This document shows, piece by piece, positions 61,660-64,000 of a DNA stretch of 64,000 nt; position 1 is the first letter of the stretch, and each line of letters starts with the position of its first letter. The position numbers were made by a program, and so were the translations under genes. This DNA comes from Streptomyces sp. NRRL F-2580. GTDB taxonomy: Bacteria; Actinomycetota; Actinomycetes; Streptomycetales; Streptomycetaceae. Below the pieces are notes generated by a model, which was not told the origin of the DNA, searched no databases, and was given only the letters and a program-made list of their open reading frames with translations. Location: the NCBI RefSeq assembly GCF_000720115.1, contig NZ_JOIR01000013.1, positions 200,540 through 264,539 of the forward strand, given 5' to 3'.

Positions 61660-62005
61660 GCACCCGCACCCAGCGGGTCCGGCGCGGGTTCCCGACCGTA
61701 CGCGGGGCCGCCGGGAGCCCATCGCCGGTGGCCACGTCGGCGGAGGCGAGGCCGAGCCAGCGGCGGAGGTCGGCGAGGGCGGCGTGAACGGGCGCGAGGA
61801 CCACCTCGGCGCCGGGGTCGATGGACGCGAGGGCGTGGGCAGTGGTCTCGATCGCCTCGGCAGCGTCCTCGGCCGCGGTCCGACTCCACCCTCTGGGCGC
61901 GGCGAAGCCCCAGGGCGCGATGGTGTCGTAGAGGTGGCAGGCGGCATCGGCCACGGCGTCGGCCCGTTCCCCGACGCCCGGCGCCGCGATGGTCGGCAGT
62001 TCCAT
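61613..62005 (-). CDS. Small hypothetical protein
   Basis: 130 residues, unrecognised. Helical: [20 protein letters not shown], then [20 protein letters not shown] and [11 protein letters not shown], with Asp/Glu-rich amphipathic helices and a basic C-terminal tail. Codon bias in the first 95 codons looks genuine. The ATG at 62005 has no ribosome-binding site. The last 16 codons overlap the convergent protease gene and lack protein-like character, so the natural end may have been altered. It could be a decaying gene. Confidence 0.5.
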   Translation of the reverse strand: MELPTIAAPGVGERADAVADAACHLYDTIAPWGFAAPRGWSRTAAEDAAEAIETTAHALASIDPGAEVVLAPVHAALADLRRWLGLASADVATGDGLPAAPRTVGNPRRTRWVRVLTAPSPRQPPSRTTS

Positions 62006-62057
62006 GCCGGGTCAACGAGCCGGTCCCGCCCGGGGGTACGACCGGATGCGCCGCGGG

Positions 62058-62370
62058 TCACCCCGGTGCTTCGCCCGGGGGCGGACAGTTGGAGATCTGC
62101 TTGTGGTCCCCGGTGCCGCCGACGCAGACCTTGCGGGGCTTGGCCCGCTCGGCGATCGGGATGCGCAGGGTCAGGACACCCGCGTCGTAGTCGGCCGACA
62201 TGATCTGGCGGGAGAAGACGCCGAGAGGTCGCTGCGTCGGACTTGCGCGTGGGCCGGCGCTCGGCCTTCACGGTCAGCATGCTCCGCTCGACGTCGACGT
62301 CGACGTCGATGTCGATCGCATAGTTGCCGACGCCAGGGAGGTCGAAGGCGAACACGTCCTCGTCACCCAG
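62058..62370 (-). pseudogene. Hsp20/HSP18 small heat-shock protein, decayed
   Basis: Minus-strand fragments [33 protein letters not shown], then in another frame [11 protein letters not shown] and [20 protein letters not shown] make up an alpha-crystallin domain. The frame changes after KSD, about ten residues are missing after RQIM (normally an LxxTLDT stretch), and the N-terminal part is absent. A repeated GACGTC run has expanded an Ile-Asp/Val-Asp segment. No start codon remains. Confidence 0.7.
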
Positions 62371-62419
62371 GCCGTGCGGGGACGCCCCGCGACCACCCGC
62401 GGGAGCGGCGTGGGACGCG

Positions 62420-62967
62420 TCCCCGTCCGAGATCGGACCGCACCCGGCACTCGCCGCCCTCCTGATGCTCCGCGAGGTCCGCGAGCAGCTCGCCGACGGG
62501 GAATGCGTCCTGATCGAGAACGCCCGCGGCCGAGGTGCGAGCTGGGCCGAGCTCGCCGGTCCCCTCGGGGTCGCCAGCCGTCGGGCGGCGGAACTCCGCT
62601 ACCTCCGGCTGCGCCCGGGCACGGCCGGCAGCACCTGTGAGCAGCGCGTCCAGCCGGCGCGCGACTCGCGCGCCGCCGACTGCACCGTGAGCGCCTGGGC
62701 CCGCGATCGCGCGGCCTGCCTGCGTCGGCTCGCGGGCCAGGTCACTTCCCTCTCCGGACTGCCGGACACCGCCATCGGCGCCATCGGCGCCATCGGCGAG
62801 TTGAACCAGGCCCTCGCGACAACGACGCGGGCCGCCTCGTCAAGCCGCTCACCGACACACGCCCCCACCTGCGGCCCGAGGACATCGAACGCGCCGACGG
62901 CATCGACGCCGTGACCCGGCACACCGATCGCCTCCGCCAGGACACCCGGGACCAACGCAACGCGTGA
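62420..62967 (+). pseudogene. HSP18 transcriptional-regulator-type gene, decayed
   Basis: Plus-strand sequence LLMLREVREQLADGECVLIE, GASWAELAGPLGVASRRAAE and RYLRLRPGTAGSTCEQRV matches proteins annotated in Streptomyces as HSP18 transcriptional regulators. A one-base loss near 62818 shifts the frame. The native ending then reads DAGRLVKPLTDTRPHLRPED and DAVTRHTDRLRQDTRDQRNA before TGA at 62965. Three Arg positions have become Cys. The N terminus is missing and fused to the Hsp20 remnant. GCCATCGGC is triplicated near 62771-62797. Confidence 0.65.
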
Positions 62968-63108
62968 ACCCGTCGGCCGCTCGCACCCCCCGCACCCCGC
63001 CGGTGCGCATGACCCCCGCGCCACTCGGAGCTGGGACGTCCCGCCTGCGGGGGCAGACGGCCGCCGACGCGTGCACACTGGCAGGACAGCGGCTACCAGG
63101 GAGGTCGC

Positions 63109-63438
63109 ATGAGCTGGGCATCATGGACGACCCGCGGGGTCTTCGCCGGCCGGGACGGGGTCAGGACCCGCGAGGCAGGCCCTGCGATGACCGGTGAACT
63201 CGACGTCCACACCACCTGGACCGAGGCCGACGGGCTGGCACACGTAACGGTCCAATACAGCGGCGCGTCCGACTGGCTCGAGCTCGCGGGAAGCCCCCTC
63301 GCGTGTCCCAGCGAGGCCGCGAGCCGCGCCCTGCACGACGAGGTAATCCACTTCATACGCGCCGGAGCGACCCTCCCGCTGGCCGCGGGCAGCGCCCTCG
63401 CCGATCCTGCCACGGCGAAGAAACCCCCCACCGCCTGA
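63109..63438 (+). CDS. Small hypothetical protein
   Basis: 109 residues, not recognised beyond resemblance to unnamed Streptomyces proteins. The first half has a beta pattern (ELDVHTTWTEADGLAHVTVQ), the second a helix (SEAASRALHDEVIHFIRAG). GGGAGG sits seven bases before the ATG, a strong start. No signal peptide. It converges on the next gene with 21 bp between stops. Confidence 0.75.
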   Translation: MSWASWTTRGVFAGRDGVRTREAGPAMTGELDVHTTWTEADGLAHVTVQYSGASDWLELAGSPLACPSEAASRALHDEVIHFIRAGATLPLAAGSALADPATAKKPPTA

Positions 63439-63459
63439 TCGCGGTGGCTCCAACATCCG

Positions 63460-63777
63460 TCACTCTGAGTCGTCCCGAGCGAGGCGGAGGGCCAGTTCCT
63501 GGAGAATCAGCTCGGTCTCGGGCTCGAAGCCCGTCGCGTCGTACGCGTCGGCGACCGCTTCGAATGCGGCGATGAAACCGCTCACCAGAGCGCTCAGCGG
63601 GGCAGCCAGCTGATCCAGGACGGCGCCACCGACCTCTTCCGCAGAGGCGCCGGCCGGGACCGCGAACTGCTCGGGAATCGTCTCCCCCAGCAGTTCGGAG
63701 ACGAGGCCCTCCTCGACTCCCCCGCGCAGAGCGGTCAGCGCGGCAATGGCCTTGAGCTTGATCTCGTTCTCGGTCAT
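63460..63777 (-). CDS. Small acidic hypothetical protein
   Basis: 105 residues, acidic and helical (LKAIAALTALRGGVEEGLVS, then VSGFIAAFEAVADAYDATGF). No membrane segment or motif recognised. TAGGGTCGGGG precedes the ATG at 63777. It stands alone between a convergent small gene and the end of another minus-strand gene. Confidence 0.75.
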   Translation of the reverse strand: MTENEIKLKAIAALTALRGGVEEGLVSELLGETIPEQFAVPAGASAEEVGGAVLDQLAAPLSALVSGFIAAFEAVADAYDATGFEPETELILQELALRLARDDSE

Positions 63778-63889
63778 GCCCCGACCCTACGAGCGGGGGA
63801 GGCCGACATGACGCACGCGCGGGACTCACACGGTGTTCGTGGTCGTCCATTGACCGGGCGACCTCGCTGTCCGGCGGCTTCGGGGGGCT

Positions 63890-64000
63890 TTACGGCAGGC
63901 GGGCGCCGTGGACGTTCAGCCGTTGCAGGAGGTGGGAGCGGTGCAGCTCGGCGATGCCTTCGAGGAGGTCGGGGTGGCGCAGCAGGGCGGCGGCCTCGCT
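63890..64000 (-). CDS. C-terminal end of a gene running off the window
   Basis: The last 36 codons of a minus-strand gene: AALLRHPDLLEGIAELHRSH, then LLQRLNVHGARLP and TAA. Helical; family not recognisable from the fragment. The start lies beyond 64000. Confidence 0.6.
   Translation of the reverse strand, partial: SEAAALLRHPDLLEGIAELHRSHLLQRLNVHGARLP

Noticed and set aside
1..64000. tRNA or rRNA genes, transposases, integrases, attachment sites, CRISPR arrays
   Set aside because: I looked for cloverleaf T-arm sequences, transposase motifs and regularly spaced repeats by eye and found none convincing.

Overview
The window is high-GC actinomycete chromosome, almost certainly Streptomyces. Third codon positions are close to all G/C, many starts are GTG, exported proteins carry twin-arginine or lipobox signals, and several small proteins belong to Streptomyces-restricted families (DUF6158, DUF6381, DUF6817). 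I see no tRNA, rRNA, insertion sequence, integrase or CRISPR array. It looks like accessory-to-intermediate chromosome rather than a mobile island.

Layout. 0-4.9 kb: a membrane protein, a secreted type-B carboxylesterase, a repeat-bearing lipoprotein, a MOSC protein and a HAD-like protein. 4.8-17.8 kb: a 13-kb minus-strand operon (DUF4132-like protein, a 1641-residue orphan giant, MoxR AAA+ ATPase, DUF5682-VWA fusion, SWIM zinc-finger protein). Its MoxR, DUF5682, VWA and SWIM components match E. coli yehL, yehM, yehP and yehQ. It is the best candidate here for an undescribed system. 18-31.6 kb: lipoprotein nuclease, Moco oxidoreductase, secreted hydrolase, EcsC protein, 2OG-Fe oxygenase, VOC protein and M64 peptidase, with several decayed genes between them. 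31.7-37.3 kb: regulators (XRE-TPR, TetR with an MFS pump, LysR). 38-41.3 kb: a secreted GH31 glycosidase with discoidin-like and ricin-type modules. 41.5-49.1 kb: MBL hydrolase, SDR, GNAT, and a two-component system divergent from an MMPL exporter. 49.2-52 kb: a glycine-betaine-type ABC transporter with fused permease and binding protein. 52.4-58.6 kb: a GntR/UTRA regulator, two IucA/IucC siderophore synthetases in divergent orientation, a methyltransferase and a P450. 58.7-61.7 kb: a Tat-exported FAD oxidoreductase followed by a secreted trypsin-like protease. 61.6-64 kb: small genes and a decayed hsp20/HSP18-regulator pair.

Two themes stand out. First, the yeh-like operon is tightly coupled: 4-bp stop/start overlaps at three of four junctions (two of them using TTG starts), and one long intergenic spacer holding a perfect 15-bp hairpin. 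Second, the window has an unusual number of gene fossils: a beta-propeller protein, a MarR tail, an SGNH hydrolase cut by one TGA, an amidohydrolase, ribosomal protein S14 next to CobW (a former zinc-starvation locus), and Hsp20 next to its usual partner regulator. They carry internal deletions, frameshifts and Arg-to-Cys changes, which point to real decay rather than sequencing error alone.

All function calls rest on motif recognition and recalled family knowledge; no database search was possible.
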